A stretch of 60,074 nucleotides of DNA from DASPJR01 sp035628505. GTDB taxonomy: Bacteria; Planctomycetota; SZUA-567; H5-PLA8. Shown here piece after piece: positions 18,201-27,000 of this stretch. The DNA lies in the NCBI GenBank assembly GCA_035628505.1, contig DASPJR010000019.1, forward strand, positions 1-60,074, given 5' to 3'. Below the pieces are notes generated by a model that was not told where the DNA came from, did no database searches, and was given only the letters and a program-made list of their open reading frames with translations. Positions within the stretch are counted from its first letter, which is position 1. Each line of letters opens with the position of its first letter. Both the position numbers and the translations under genes were made by a program.

Positions 18201-19561
18201 GCAAAAAGCGCATCAAGCCGTTCACCGAAGCGGCCGGAACGCTGCTGGCTTCTGGCAAAGACACGGACTTGTCCGCCGCCTCCGAAAAACTGCGGGAAGC
18301 GCGAGCAGCCGGCGCAACTGAAGAGGAAGTCGGTCCGCTTTACAAGACGCTGGCCCATCTGACGCAGCGCCGCGACGACCTGAAATCCCTCAACGATGTG
18401 CTGTCCAGCAAGACGGCAACAATCGAAGAAATCGACGCGCAGTTCACGAAATTCTCCAGCGCCTACAAAGGTGACGGCGAACTTGACGCGCTCAAGGACC
18501 GAATTGAGACACGCCGCAAGGAGATTGAAGCCAAGCGCGAAGAGGTGCGGCGCACGAACGTGAAGTACTATGTCGAGCTGGCTGACAAGCTCATTCTGCC
18601 TGATGCGGACCTGTCTGAAGCGAAGAAAAACATCGACGAAGCGCAGAAGGCGAACGCCACCGAGCTCGAGCTGTCGGCCGTCAAAAAGAAGCTTGCCGCT
18701 GAAGAAACGCGGCGTGAGCGCGTGCGTCTCACGAATGAAGCTCGCAAGCTGATCGAGGGGCCAACGTCCGAACTGAGCGCCGCCGACATTGCGCTCATTG
18801 AGGATAAGCTGAAGACGCTGGAGCTTCGCTTCAAGGATGACAGCGAGGTCAGCAAAGTGCGCGTGGCGTTCACAACACGCAGGGGGAACGAGGAAGCGGC
18901 GCGCAAGAAGCTGAACGAAATCGAACAGAACCGCAAACGCGAAGAGGCCAAGCGCGAGAGTTTCAACGGGCTGATCGCCTCGACGAAGACCAGCCTGGGC
19001 GCAAAGAATTTCGCGCTCGCCGAAGAACAGCTGAACAAGGCAGCGGTGCTGTATGACAAGGATCCGGCGCTCGATCCGCTTCGCAAGGAGCTCGAAACGG
19101 GAAAGACGCGCCAGAAGTTTGATGGCCTGATCGCGTCCGCCAGCACCAGCATCAAGAACAAAAACGTCGTACAGGCCAAATCTCAGGTCGACGAAGCCGC
19201 CGCGCTTCAGCCCACTGACGCGCAGATCCCCGCGCTGCGCGAAGAGATCAAGAAGCTCGAGGCGCTGCTCGCGGCGCCGGCCGTTGATCCCAACCGCGTC
19301 GCGTTTGACAGCCTGATCAATTCCGCCAATGCCAGCATCCAGAAGAAAGACAAAGAAGGCGCGCAGGACTCCGCGAAAAAGGCCGCCCAGCTGTTCCCCA
19401 ATGATCCCCGCCTTCGCGAGGTCACCGAACGCATCAGCAAGATGGATGACGTAAGTAACGAAGTTCCCGGCAAGCGCGTCACCGCGCAGCCCCAGCAGCC
19501 TCAACCACAGCCACAACCGATACGCAAAAAACGGCGCATCGGCGAAGAAGATCCTGAATAA
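15269..19561 (+). CDS. PknB-type Ser/Thr protein kinase with single TM and long helical-repeat tail
   Basis: 1430 residues. A low-complexity Gly/Ser/Ala N-terminus (1-95) precedes a Hanks-type kinase domain at about 103-385: glycine loop GQGGMGAVY (110-118), VAVKV with Lys132, Glu152 in helix C, HRDIKPEN (230-237, catalytic Asp232), DLG (259-261) for DFG, and GTPGYMAPEQ (283-292). A proline/lysine linker and one membrane helix (LYVAAGAAIVVLSAAVYLLW, 441-460) follow. Residues about 465-1400 are highly charged helical repeats with (Y/F)PxD....L..I boxes alternating with GAT..EL boxes. The end is Gln/Pro-rich and basic (QPQPQPQPIRKKRR). Kinase inside and repeats outside would suit a sensor or scaffold role. 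It starts at ATG 15269 without a clear ribosome site and is followed after 15 nt by the antiporter gene, suggesting coupled expression. Confidence 0.9.
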   Translation: MENRQRSGTGSAGDAVAGMTPPEIKRSGAASAHPSGAEPGSGGARSGGARSGGTVGTHDPQTASTSSTDVVSGPLQNLLAENLLLAAPRTTFNGHECPCLGGIPLLRKLGQGGMGAVYYGIHMRLHIEVAVKVLPYHLVEKDPLLVERFFREAQISAQVRSPHLVNVMDVNEESGVFFLVMEYVNGMSGKDRLAVVTRTGAKGMTELEALQICVAACTGLEDAHARGIIHRDIKPENIMIPYVSKTSKELNVDAAKLMDLGLARADSGTINNPALTATKQAMGTPGYMAPEQIMDARTAGPASDVFSMGATLYAMLAGQAPFKRKNAMQTLMATMNAPHTPVIQERPDVSEEVSHIIDNCLAKEIGNRYPDGHHLLIELKRALKHARAAQGQPVHWNESTPGDAKQHPGEGGELPVLPAEDVQEATPPPKKAPAKKIPVKLYVAAGAAIVVLSAAVYLLWPSDDKTLLVLHERSLKKALTQIAANPEKARETVQDTSEVLKFKDPAPRQRETAVLSLIEVHQGLKSAKPNFSELDEKLKLAEKWYADNPLVLASRKDLDKRRQDQNDYEILKRIADVFETTFLSKQNLTQDEMSTARARLTALETQNEKLKNPELVEQLKKMRTRIDALDKDFVKKRVDDFAAVDAAMTDPAIDSATAERRLVDLERLYPRQPDLPTLRARLAEKKNAERDTRIQAAGALIDNPASKVFDLERSVEELEKKYPGDKQVENLRHKLVKRTGEEAERQRVAKVKPALDAYDAAVNAAVPDLLSAEAALKRASQDGARPAELDPRRLKLDELQATARRNRAFADAERDLADRTTDIDAVKKALEALKTSYPTDERVAALYQSLAKREQAVKDDRIRKISVPMIAVRTAIANKHSDLITAQRNMDEARRLGATDEELAPLQKQLNDEIKAREKYASDFRKIEDMFTSAATADIKNAFTLLEASYPGDAKLKEIAARIVEREKTDALAAEAERKKRIKPFTEAAGTLLASGKDTDLSAASEKLREARAAGATEEEVGPLYKTLAHLTQRRDDLKSLNDVLSSKTATIEEIDAQFTKFSSAYKGDGELDALKDRIETRRKEIEAKREEVRRTNVKYYVELADKLILPDADLSEAKKNIDEAQKANATELELSAVKKKLAAEETRRERVRLTNEARKLIEGPTSELSAADIALIEDKLKTLELRFKDDSEVSKVRVAFTTRRGNEEAARKKLNEIEQNRKREEAKRESFNGLIASTKTSLGAKNFALAEEQLNKAAVLYDKDPALDPLRKELETGKTRQKFDGLIASASTSIKNKNVVQAKSQVDEAAALQPTDAQIPALREEIKKLEALLAAPAVDPNRVAFDSLINSANASIQKKDKEGAQDSAKKAAQLFPNDPRLREVTERISKMDDVSNEVPGKRVTAQPQQPQPQPQPIRKKRRIGEEDPE

Positions 19562-19576
19562 CGCGGCTCGTCCTGC

Positions 19577-20992
19577 ATGCCTCAATCGAATTTCACTCTC
19601 CGCAACACGCTGCTTTATGCAGGAATGATCCTGGCCACGATTGTCTTGTTTGGCTGGATCAGGCATATGGGCGAGGCGCTCGGTGCGCCGCCGCCGGTTC
19701 ATCCAGAAACGCTGCAAAAAACTGCGCCTGCTGCCGGTTCGCACGTGATCCGGCATGTGCTGCTGGCGATGGCAACCGTCATCATCGCCGGCCGCGCACT
19801 CGGCTGGTTATTGACGTTCATTAAGCAGCCTCCGGTGATCGGTGAAGTGCTTGCGGGAATTCTGCTCGGTCCGTCGCTGCTCGGGCGCATCAGCCCGGAG
19901 ACGATGAACTACCTTCTTCCGCCGGACACCGCTCCCTACTTGAACGTCATCGCGCAGCTGGGCGTCATTCTCTACATGTTCATCGTCGGGCTGGAACTCA
20001 ACACCGGACGGCTGCGTGAAAAAGCGCACGCAACTATTGCAATCTCGCACGCCAGCATCATTGCTCCGTTTGTGCTCGGATCGGCGCTCTCGCTTTTTCT
20101 CTATCCGCGGTTCTCAGACAGCAGCGTTCCGTTTACAAGCTTTGCGCTGTTCATGGGCGTGGCGATGGCGATCACGGCTTTTCCGGTGCTCGCGCGGATC
20201 CTGACCGACCGGCGCATGGCACAGACGCGGCTGGGGGCCATGGCGCTGGTGTGCGCGGCAACCGACGACGTCACGGCCTGGTGCCTGCTGGCCTTTGTCG
20301 TGGGCGTGGCGCAGGCCGATGTTGGCGGTGCGCTGATGACCTGCGGCCTGGCCGTGCTCTACATCGCCCTGATGTTCCTGGTCGTGCGGCCGCTTCTGCT
20401 GCGCTGGCTTGAACGGCGCTCAGAAACGCTGTCGCGCGGCGTGCTCGTGTTCGTCCTGGCCGGTTTGCTGCTCTCGGCGCTCTGCACAGAGTACATCGGC
20501 ATCCATGCGATCTTCGGCGCATTTCTCTTTGGAGCCATTATCCCGCACGACAGCGCCGTTTCGCGCGAACTTACGGTGAAGCTCAGCGACGGCGTGAGCA
20601 TCCTCCTGCTTCCGGCATTTTTCGCCGTCACCGGATTGCGCACGCAGATCGGCCTGGTCAGCGGACCGGAGAACTGGATGATCTGCGCGCTGATTATCGG
20701 CGTTGCCATCGCAGGAAAGTTCGGCGGCTCGACGCTTGCCGCGCGGCTTTCCGGGATGAGCTGGCGAGAAGCGGCCGCGCTGGGGACGCTCATGAATACG
20801 CGCGGGCTGATGGAACTGGTCGTGCTTAACATCGGCCTGGATCTGAAAGTCATCTCGCCGACGATTTTTGCAATGATGGTACTGATGGCACTGGTAACGA
20901 CCGCGATGACGGCGCCGATTGTCGACCGCCTTGTCCCTGCCGGCAGCGAGCAGCAACAGGCTTCGCTCACGCCAGCGCCGCAGCCCCAATAG
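19577..20992 (+). CDS. Cation/proton antiporter, CPA2 (KefB-like) membrane domain
   Basis: 471 residues with about 13 hydrophobic segments. After one N-terminal helix and a loop, the canonical CPA2 pattern appears: IKQPPVIGEVLAGILLGPSL, then NVIAQLGVILYMFIVGLELN, FMGVAMAITAFPVLARIL, ATDDVTAWCLLAF (paired acidic residues in the transport core), and GTLMNTRGLMELVVLNIGLD. There is no C-terminal TrkA-N/RCK nucleotide-binding domain; the protein ends soon after the last helix with a Gln/Pro tail. The likely role is Na+/H+ or K+/H+ exchange in the inner membrane; the ion cannot be told from sequence alone. It begins 15 nt after the kinase stop and has no promoter-sized gap, so phosphorylation-linked control is possible but unproven. 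Confidence 0.88.
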   Translation: MPQSNFTLRNTLLYAGMILATIVLFGWIRHMGEALGAPPPVHPETLQKTAPAAGSHVIRHVLLAMATVIIAGRALGWLLTFIKQPPVIGEVLAGILLGPSLLGRISPETMNYLLPPDTAPYLNVIAQLGVILYMFIVGLELNTGRLREKAHATIAISHASIIAPFVLGSALSLFLYPRFSDSSVPFTSFALFMGVAMAITAFPVLARILTDRRMAQTRLGAMALVCAATDDVTAWCLLAFVVGVAQADVGGALMTCGLAVLYIALMFLVVRPLLLRWLERRSETLSRGVLVFVLAGLLLSALCTEYIGIHAIFGAFLFGAIIPHDSAVSRELTVKLSDGVSILLLPAFFAVTGLRTQIGLVSGPENWMICALIIGVAIAGKFGGSTLAARLSGMSWREAAALGTLMNTRGLMELVVLNIGLDLKVISPTIFAMMVLMALVTTAMTAPIVDRLVPAGSEQQQASLTPAPQPQ

Positions 20993-21042
20993 CATGAGCC
21001 AGTGCTGGCTGCTCCCTCATCTCTACTAAGACGATTTGCGAT

Positions 21043-21064
21043 GTCGATTTGTCGCGACTTTTTT
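21043..21064 (+). terminator. Weak terminator-like hairpin after antiporter gene
   Basis: GTCG (21043-21046) pairs with CGAC (21054-21057) and is followed by six T residues (21059-21064). The stem is short, so this is only a possible end of the kinase-antiporter transcript. It lies between this unit and the convergent YidR-like gene. Confidence 0.3.
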
Positions 21065-21155
21065 AAAAAATTCTTGCGGTGCCATCCACGATTTTCAGCC
21101 TCTCGCCGTGGTCCTCCTGGGTCTTCGATCCCCCGTGTTTGAAGTCCTTAAGAGA

Positions 21156-22499
21156 TCACGCCTTGCAGATGAACACCTGGTTGAATGTGGCGACACGCTT
21201 CACGTATGCAATCCAGTTCCCGTCCGGCGAGAAGACGCACGCTTCCGGGCGTGGCGCAAGCTCGCCTTCGGCGCGCTGCGTCAACCGCACGGTCTCACCA
21301 CTTTCGACACGTGTTACACAGACGCTGCCATCCATCACGTGAGCGATGCGCCTTCCGTCGGGGCTCCACGAAAAGGCCGACGCGATGCTCGATGCATTGC
21401 GCGTGATCTGGCGAAGTGCTCCGCCTTGCGGTGAGACGCAGAAGAGCTGCACGACGCCGGCGTCGTCGCGCATCAGAAAAGCGATCTGTGATCCGTCCGG
21501 CGAGCTGCGCAGCCAGTGCCGCGGGCCCTGGATGCCCGGAAACTTCTTCGCTCCGCTGAACGTCAATCGCCGCTGTGCTGTTCCGCGCGGCGGCAGCGGC
21601 CGGCGCGTGGGCGTGCCTTCCAGCGGTCCGTCGCCGGCGACGGTGACGTCCTCTGGAAGATCAACAACGAACACTTCCCAGCTTGCACGGCCATCCTCAA
21701 GCAGCACTTCCCCCTGGAAGGCAAGCGCCCGAGTCTGCCGCGATCCGTCACTCCTTCTATAACCGGCACTGCCGACCCAGGCGTCTTCGACCGCGCGGCG
21801 GATCTCGTCCGAGCCCGGCCGCGGATGCGCCATCACGCGAACGGCCAACACGGAGAACGCTTCGCCATCGTGGTTGCGCGGATGAGTCTTCGGCACCGCA
21901 ACGCTGCTGCCGAGAACACTGACGCCGACGGTGCGGAGATTGATCTCGTGTTCTGCATTTTCATCGGAAAACCGCGCGAGTACATGATCTTCGTAGGTAA
22001 AGCTGACCCACTTCCCATCGCCGCTGAAGACATGGACATGCGTGCCGCCGCGCAGCGCACCGGGCGTAAACGGCGGCACGATATCGCGAGCGTCCAGGTT
22101 TACGGCGATGCCCGGCGCTGATTCGCGCACCGTCACGCCCTCACGGTGATACGCGTTGTACTGCCAGTCGGCGGTGGGATTCTCCGGCCCGCGGATGAAG
22201 ACGACTGTGCCATCGCGCTGGGCGGCGGGCTGCGGCACGAACGTCGCCACGCCGCAGCACGCTCCCTCTCCCCTTCCCTCCAAGGGAAGGGGCCGGGGGT
22301 TAGGTCCGTGAGTCGCTCCATACAGAACGCGAATTTCGCCGGTAACGATATCGACCGTTTCGATGCGCCGACCGTCGAACACACTTCCGGACGCATCCGA
22401 GCGGACATCGTAAACGATGCGCTGGCTGTCCGGCGACCAGACGTTGATGTTCGTCAAAATGTGGCCGTGCTCGGCGAAGGTGAGTTGCCGTTCAGTCAT
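21156..22499 (-). CDS. YidR-like (DUF3748) WD40/TolB-type beta-propeller protein
   Basis: 447 residues from ATG 22499 (AAAAGG upstream); a longer frame to 22535 would start inside a dispersed repeat. The protein follows the E. coli YidR pattern as I recall it: LTNINVWSPDSQRIVYDVRS near the start, FIRGPENPTADWQYNAYHRE, GGTHVHVFSGDGKWVSFTYE, HWLRSSPDGSQIAFLMRDDA and VFSPDGNWIAYV near the end. The WSPDG/FSPDG blades mark a TolB/WD40-like propeller. No signal peptide is seen. The biochemical role of this family is not established. A REP-like repeat of about 45 bp is embedded in frame at 22262-22306, adding roughly 15 residues (PNPRPLPLEGRGEGA) between the LYGAT and CCGVATF segments. It lies 100 bp downstream of the DUF1501 gene on the same strand and may be the last gene of that group. 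Confidence 0.82.
   Translation of the reverse strand: MTERQLTFAEHGHILTNINVWSPDSQRIVYDVRSDASGSVFDGRRIETVDIVTGEIRVLYGATHGPNPRPLPLEGRGEGACCGVATFVPQPAAQRDGTVVFIRGPENPTADWQYNAYHREGVTVRESAPGIAVNLDARDIVPPFTPGALRGGTHVHVFSGDGKWVSFTYEDHVLARFSDENAEHEINLRTVGVSVLGSSVAVPKTHPRNHDGEAFSVLAVRVMAHPRPGSDEIRRAVEDAWVGSAGYRRSDGSRQTRALAFQGEVLLEDGRASWEVFVVDLPEDVTVAGDGPLEGTPTRRPLPPRGTAQRRLTFSGAKKFPGIQGPRHWLRSSPDGSQIAFLMRDDAGVVQLFCVSPQGGALRQITRNASSIASAFSWSPDGRRIAHVMDGSVCVTRVESGETVRLTQRAEGELAPRPEACVFSPDGNWIAYVKRVATFNQVFICKA
22262..22306. repeat. REP-like element embedded in the YidR-like coding sequence
   Basis: The CTCCCTCTCCCC ... AAGGGAAGGGG ... GGGGGTTAGG pattern is that of the intergenic GGGAGAGGG repeats elsewhere in the window. 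CCCCTTCCCT (22270-22279) pairs with AGGGAAGGGG (22283-22292) as a hairpin. It is in frame and carries no stop on the coding strand. Confidence 0.75.
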
Positions 22500-22508
22500 G
22501 GCACAACC

Positions 22509-22597
22509 TTTTAACGCCAAGAGCGAAGACGCCAAGGGCGCCAGGAAGAATTAGATACTTCGCGGTCTTGGCGGCCCTGGCGAACGTGGCGTTAAAG
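22509..22597. repeat. CTTGGCG-type inverted repeat between DUF1501 and YidR-like genes
   Basis: TTTAACGCCAAGAGCG... (22509-22544) and ...CTGGCGAACGTGGCGTTAAAG (22563-22597) form an imperfect inverted repeat with arms of about 35 nt and a loop of about 18 nt. The same AACGCCAAGGACGCCAAGG motif recurs at 27220-27257 and 28157-28180. It would fold into a long hairpin in a transcript running from the DUF1501 gene to the YidR-like gene. Confidence 0.75.
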
Positions 22598-22600
22598 ACG

Positions 22601-24031
22601 TTACACAAAAATCTCTTTCATCACATGCCCGTGAACATCCGTGAGACGAACGTCGCGGCCGCTGTAGCGGTAGGTGAGGTTTTCGTGATTCAGGCCGAGC
22701 AGATGCAGCACCGTGGCCCAGAGATCGTAAACAGTGCTCTGCTTTTCAATCGCGTAATAACCGTACTCGTCCGTCGCGCCGTACGTAATTCCGCCCTTCA
22801 CTCCCCCGCCCGCCATCCAGATGCTGAAGCCGTACGGGTTGTGATCGCGGCCGTTGCTGCCCTGAGAAAACGGCGTGCGGCCAAACTCCCCGGCCCAGAT
22901 CACCAGCGTGCTGTCGAGCAGCCCGCGAGACTTGAGATCGGTGATCAATCCGGCGATCGGCTGATCGATCTGATTTCCCATCTTGCCGTGCCCATCCTTT
23001 ACTTCACCGTGATGGTCCCAGGGATTGGCAGCATTGCCGCCGCCCAGATTGTACGAGAGACACGTGAGCTCCACGAAACGGACGCCGCGTTCGACCAGGC
23101 GCCGCGCCGTCAGGCACTGCCGCGCGTACGCCGCTTTCTTGGGCTCCGGATCATCGAGCCCATAGAGTTTTTTCGTCGCTTCACTCTCGCCGCTGATGTC
23201 ACAGAGCTCCGGCACGGAGGATTGCATCTTCCACGCGAGCTCGTAATTCTGGATCGCGGCTTCGACATGCGGATCGGCGCCGTTTGCCAGAACGAATTTC
23301 TTGTCCAGCGCGCCGATGAAATCGAGCTTCTGTCTCTGCAGCGCTGAAAGTTCACGCGGGCGGATGTTTGCCAGCGCCTCCGGCTTGTCGGCGCTGATCA
23401 GAGACGCCTGATGCTCGGCCGGCAGAAAGCCGCTGCCGAAAACGCCGACGCCGCCGTGCGGAACGGCGGAATCGCCCGACTTGAGCACGACGTAGCCGGG
23501 AAGATTCTCAGACTCGCTGCCCAGCCCGTAGCTGCTCCACGCGCCCGCGCTGGGATAGCCGATGAACGGAAATCCCGTGTGCATGAACAGATTTCCCTGC
23601 GCGTGCTCGCTGAACTTGCTGGTCATCGAACGAATCACGCAGAGCTCGTCGGCGATTTTCGCGGTGTGCGGCAGCAGTTCGCTGATCTGCAGTCCGCTTT
23701 TGCCCCGCGGTTTAAATTCCCAGTGCGAGGGCATGATCGTGCCGTTGTTGTTGAACTGCGTGCGCTGGACGGGAACGGGCATCGGCTTTCCGGCTTCGGC
23801 CGCCAGGCGCGGCTTGGGATCGAACGTGTCCACGTGCGATACGCCGCCGGACATGTAGCAGAAGATTACGTTTTTTGCGCGGGCCTTGAAATGCGGCGGC
23901 CGCGCTTTGCTTCCCGCGTACGCCGGTGAACTCATCAGGCCGGCGAGCGCCATCAGCCCGAAGCCGCTGGAGACGCGGGCGAGCATCTGCCTTCGCGAGA
24001 GCGGCGCGCAGCCGCAGGTTTCAGCGGACAT
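22601..24031 (-). CDS. DUF1501 family secreted protein (sulfatase-like fold)
   Basis: 476 residues from ATG 24031, chosen because AAGGAG lies 7 nt upstream and the protein then opens with a twin-arginine-type signal (SRRQMLARVSSGFGLMALAG, residues about 12-31). A frame reaching 24157 would add a basic, unrelated N-terminus. Core DUF1501 motifs are present: KNVIFCYMSGGVSHVDTFDP near the start, HEN-like AWSSYGLGSESENLPGYVV, WDHHGEVKDGHGKMGNQIDQ, and LVIWAGEFGRTPFSQGSNGR followed by RDHNPYGFSIWMAGGGVKGG. Members are abundant in Planctomycetes and are nearly always paired with DUF1549/DUF1553 proteins; their substrate is unproven. Here the start overlaps the end of such a gene by 11 bp, so the two are translationally linked. 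Confidence 0.9.
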   Translation of the reverse strand: MSAETCGCAPLSRRQMLARVSSGFGLMALAGLMSSPAYAGSKARPPHFKARAKNVIFCYMSGGVSHVDTFDPKPRLAAEAGKPMPVPVQRTQFNNNGTIMPSHWEFKPRGKSGLQISELLPHTAKIADELCVIRSMTSKFSEHAQGNLFMHTGFPFIGYPSAGAWSSYGLGSESENLPGYVVLKSGDSAVPHGGVGVFGSGFLPAEHQASLISADKPEALANIRPRELSALQRQKLDFIGALDKKFVLANGADPHVEAAIQNYELAWKMQSSVPELCDISGESEATKKLYGLDDPEPKKAAYARQCLTARRLVERGVRFVELTCLSYNLGGGNAANPWDHHGEVKDGHGKMGNQIDQPIAGLITDLKSRGLLDSTLVIWAGEFGRTPFSQGSNGRDHNPYGFSIWMAGGGVKGGITYGATDEYGYYAIEKQSTVYDLWATVLHLLGLNHENLTYRYSGRDVRLTDVHGHVMKEIFV

Positions 24032-27000
24032 AGATGAACTCCTTTGCGTTGAGCAGCGCCTGCGCGAAGCTGCGCCACGGCCCGTCGTTGCTCGCCGCGG
24101 CTTTGGCCTGCTCGCGCTCTTCCTTGGTCGCGTTCTGATTTTTTTCGATGCCGGCAAGAAGCGCCTGGGATGATTCGCGCAGCGCCTGGATATACGAGAG
24201 ACTTTCGCTCAGTTCATCCGGCGTGGGCGCGCGGCCGAAGGCTTCGGCAAACATGCGTTTCACGCGCGCGTCGTCGGCGGGTGTCTGGCTGAGCACGCGC
24301 GCGACCCAATCATTGGCCCAGCGCTGCACGAGCCCGGCGTTTAAAAGCGCCAGCGCCTGCGCGGGAACATTTGTGGCATCGCGGTTGCCGCGTGTGGCGC
24401 TCGGCACGGGAAAATCGAAGGCGGTGAGCAGCGGATCGAGATTGTTGCGCACGACCTTCAGGTAAACAGAGCGCCTCGGCGTTCCGCCATCCACGGGCGC
24501 GCCGCCGATAGTCAGATCGAGCTTGCCGCTCAGCGCGATCATGCTGTCGCGAATGGCTTCGGCATCGAGACGATGCGTTCTAAAGTGCGTGAGCAAGGCG
24601 TTTTCAGGATCCTTCTCCGCCGCGCCTTCTGGCGCGACATGGCTAAGCCGGAACGTCCGCGATGTCACCAGCAGCCGAACCATTTTCTTGAGCGACCCGC
24701 CGTCCGTGGCAAGGCGTGCGGCCAGATAATCGAGCAGTTCCGGATGCGACGGCGTTTCGCCCAGCCGCCCAAAATTATCAGGCGTCTTCACGATTCCGCG
24801 CCCGAAGATGTGATGCCACAAACGATTGACAATCACGCGATGCGTCAACGGATTGCTGGCGGCAACGATACTCTCGGCGAGCTCGCGACGGCCGCTGCGC
24901 TGGCTGCCGCAGTTGTACGGTTTTGGATCGAGCGCTTCGAGAAAGCGGCGCTTCACCGCTGCCTCGGGTTTCTTGTGATCGCCGCGCGTGAACAGCGCCT
25001 GGTCAGATGCGAATCCCTCCTGCAACCCGGGGACTCGCGTCGGCTGCGGAATTTCCGCCTCGAGTTTCCGGTACTCGGCCACGAGAGGCGCCGCCGCGGG
25101 CACATCGGCCAGAGCGACAGGCAGAAATTTCTGCCGCACGAATGCTGAAAGAAACTCGGCCTCATCGTCGCTCATTTTCTTTGCAGAAAATGCAGTGACG
25201 CAGCGTTGCAACGCACCGGCGTAGAGTTTCAGAAGATCATCGATCGATTCTGGCGCGGGCTGGCCTTCCTTCAGCAACGCCACAAGCGGAACGCTCATGG
25301 CCGGCGGCGCGGGGGCATTCGCGTTTTTCGCATAGAGCACTTCGGCAATACCAAACCACGAGCGCTCGATTGTGCCAACCTCGACGGGCTGGTCACCGTC
25401 GGTCGCGATCTCCAGGTGAACGGTGTCGCCCTTCCAATAATCCAGCGGCCAGTTCACCCACTGCTCGCCGCCGCCTTTTAATTCCTGCTTCGGATAGATC
25501 AGCCCGCTGCGTGGATAATTCTGCACGACATAGCGCAGCCGTCCGTGCTCGCCGCGCACACGCAGCCAGATTTTTCCGCCGTCTGCCTGGAACGCCGGCG
25601 ACATCATTAGTCCACGGTGTTTGTCTGAGAGCAAATGCGAATACGTTCCGGACGGCAGCACGCTGGAAAGAATGCGTTCGCCGCTCGGCAGAACAGCGAA
25701 CTCACCCGCGGGCGAAGGACCATTCTCAGCACCCGGACCGTCCGCGACCCAAGCTTTACTCTCGGCTGTCCGAAGATCCCAGCGAACAACCGTGTCCTGG
25801 GCCCGGAATGCCTCGAGCTTCTTTCGATAGTCGCCCCATTCCTTCTGAATCCGTTGCCACTCGTCCTTCCATTTTTCAGGAGGCAGCGCCGAAAGTCGCG
25901 CCCAGGCACCGAGAGGTCCGGCATTCACGTCAGGCTTCTTGTCGATTTTCCATTCTTTCATCGCACCAAGAGCCGCATCCGTTTTGGCCTGCCAGGCAGA
26001 CGCAAGCTCGGCGAGGATTCTCTCTTTGAGCGAAGCGAGCTGCTCAATGTTCGTTTTCTTGCGCTCAGGCAAATTCACATCGATGAGCGCCGGGCGGCCG
26101 CTGTTGAAAATGCCGTACAGTGCATAGAAGTCGGTCTGGCTAATCGGATCGAACTTATGATTGTGGCAGCGCGCACACGAGACAGTCACGCCAAGAAACG
26201 CCTTGGTGACCGTGTCAATCTGGTTATCCACAAACGTGACCTGCTCATCGAGCGCGTCGGTTGGCGTGAAGCCGTGCAGCACCATTCTGAAATGCGCCGG
26301 CGCGAGCGCGGACTCATTAATTCCGAGTTCCTTATTGATCCGCGGATTCTCGAGCAGATCGCCGGCGATGTGCTCGCGCACCATCTGCGCGTACGGCACA
26401 TCCGCGTTCAGCGCACGGATCAGATAATCACGGTAACGCCACGCGTGCGGGATGGCCGGATCGCCTTCGCTGCCGTGCGTATCGGCGTAGCGCATCCAGT
26501 CCATCCAGTGCCGCGCCCACGTTTCGCCGAAGCGCGGTGATGCTAGCAGCCGGTCCACGGCGGATTCGACGGCAGCGATCTCGTTTTTGGCGAAGTCCGC
26601 AGCGAACGCATCGATCTCTTCAGGCTTCGGCGGCAGGCCGGTGAGAACAAAATTGAGCCGGCGAAAGAACACGCGCGGATCGGCGTTCCCCGAGGGCTGC
26701 AACTTTTCGCGCTCCATGCGCGCGAGCAGAAAACGATCGACCGGATGTTCAGACCATGCGTTGTCTTTCACGCTCGGCAGCGCTGGATTCGCGACGGGCT
26801 GAAAGCTCCACCACTTCCTGCGCTGTTCAAGCACGGCCGGCCACGCGCTGCCTTTTTCAGCTTCCAGATCCGATGGCGGCGTGTCACGCGGATCCGGCGC
26901 GCCCATCACGATCCATTTCTCAAAATCAGCGATGACCTGAGCGTCGAGTTTCGCGCCGTTCTTCGGCATCTTTGATTCGGCTTCTTCGTGGCGGATCGAT

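Noticed and set aside
16175..19756. Minus-strand open frame of 1193 codons opposite the kinase gene
   Set aside because: It mirrors the kinase coding strand, shows no recognisable domain, and its residue mix (Arg/Gly/Leu-rich) is typical of antisense shadow in GC-rich DNA.
22601..24157. DUF1501 protein considered with a start at 24157
   Set aside because: The extra 42 residues are basic and would bury the twin-arginine signal; ATG 24031 has AAGGAG and overlaps the upstream stop as in an operon.
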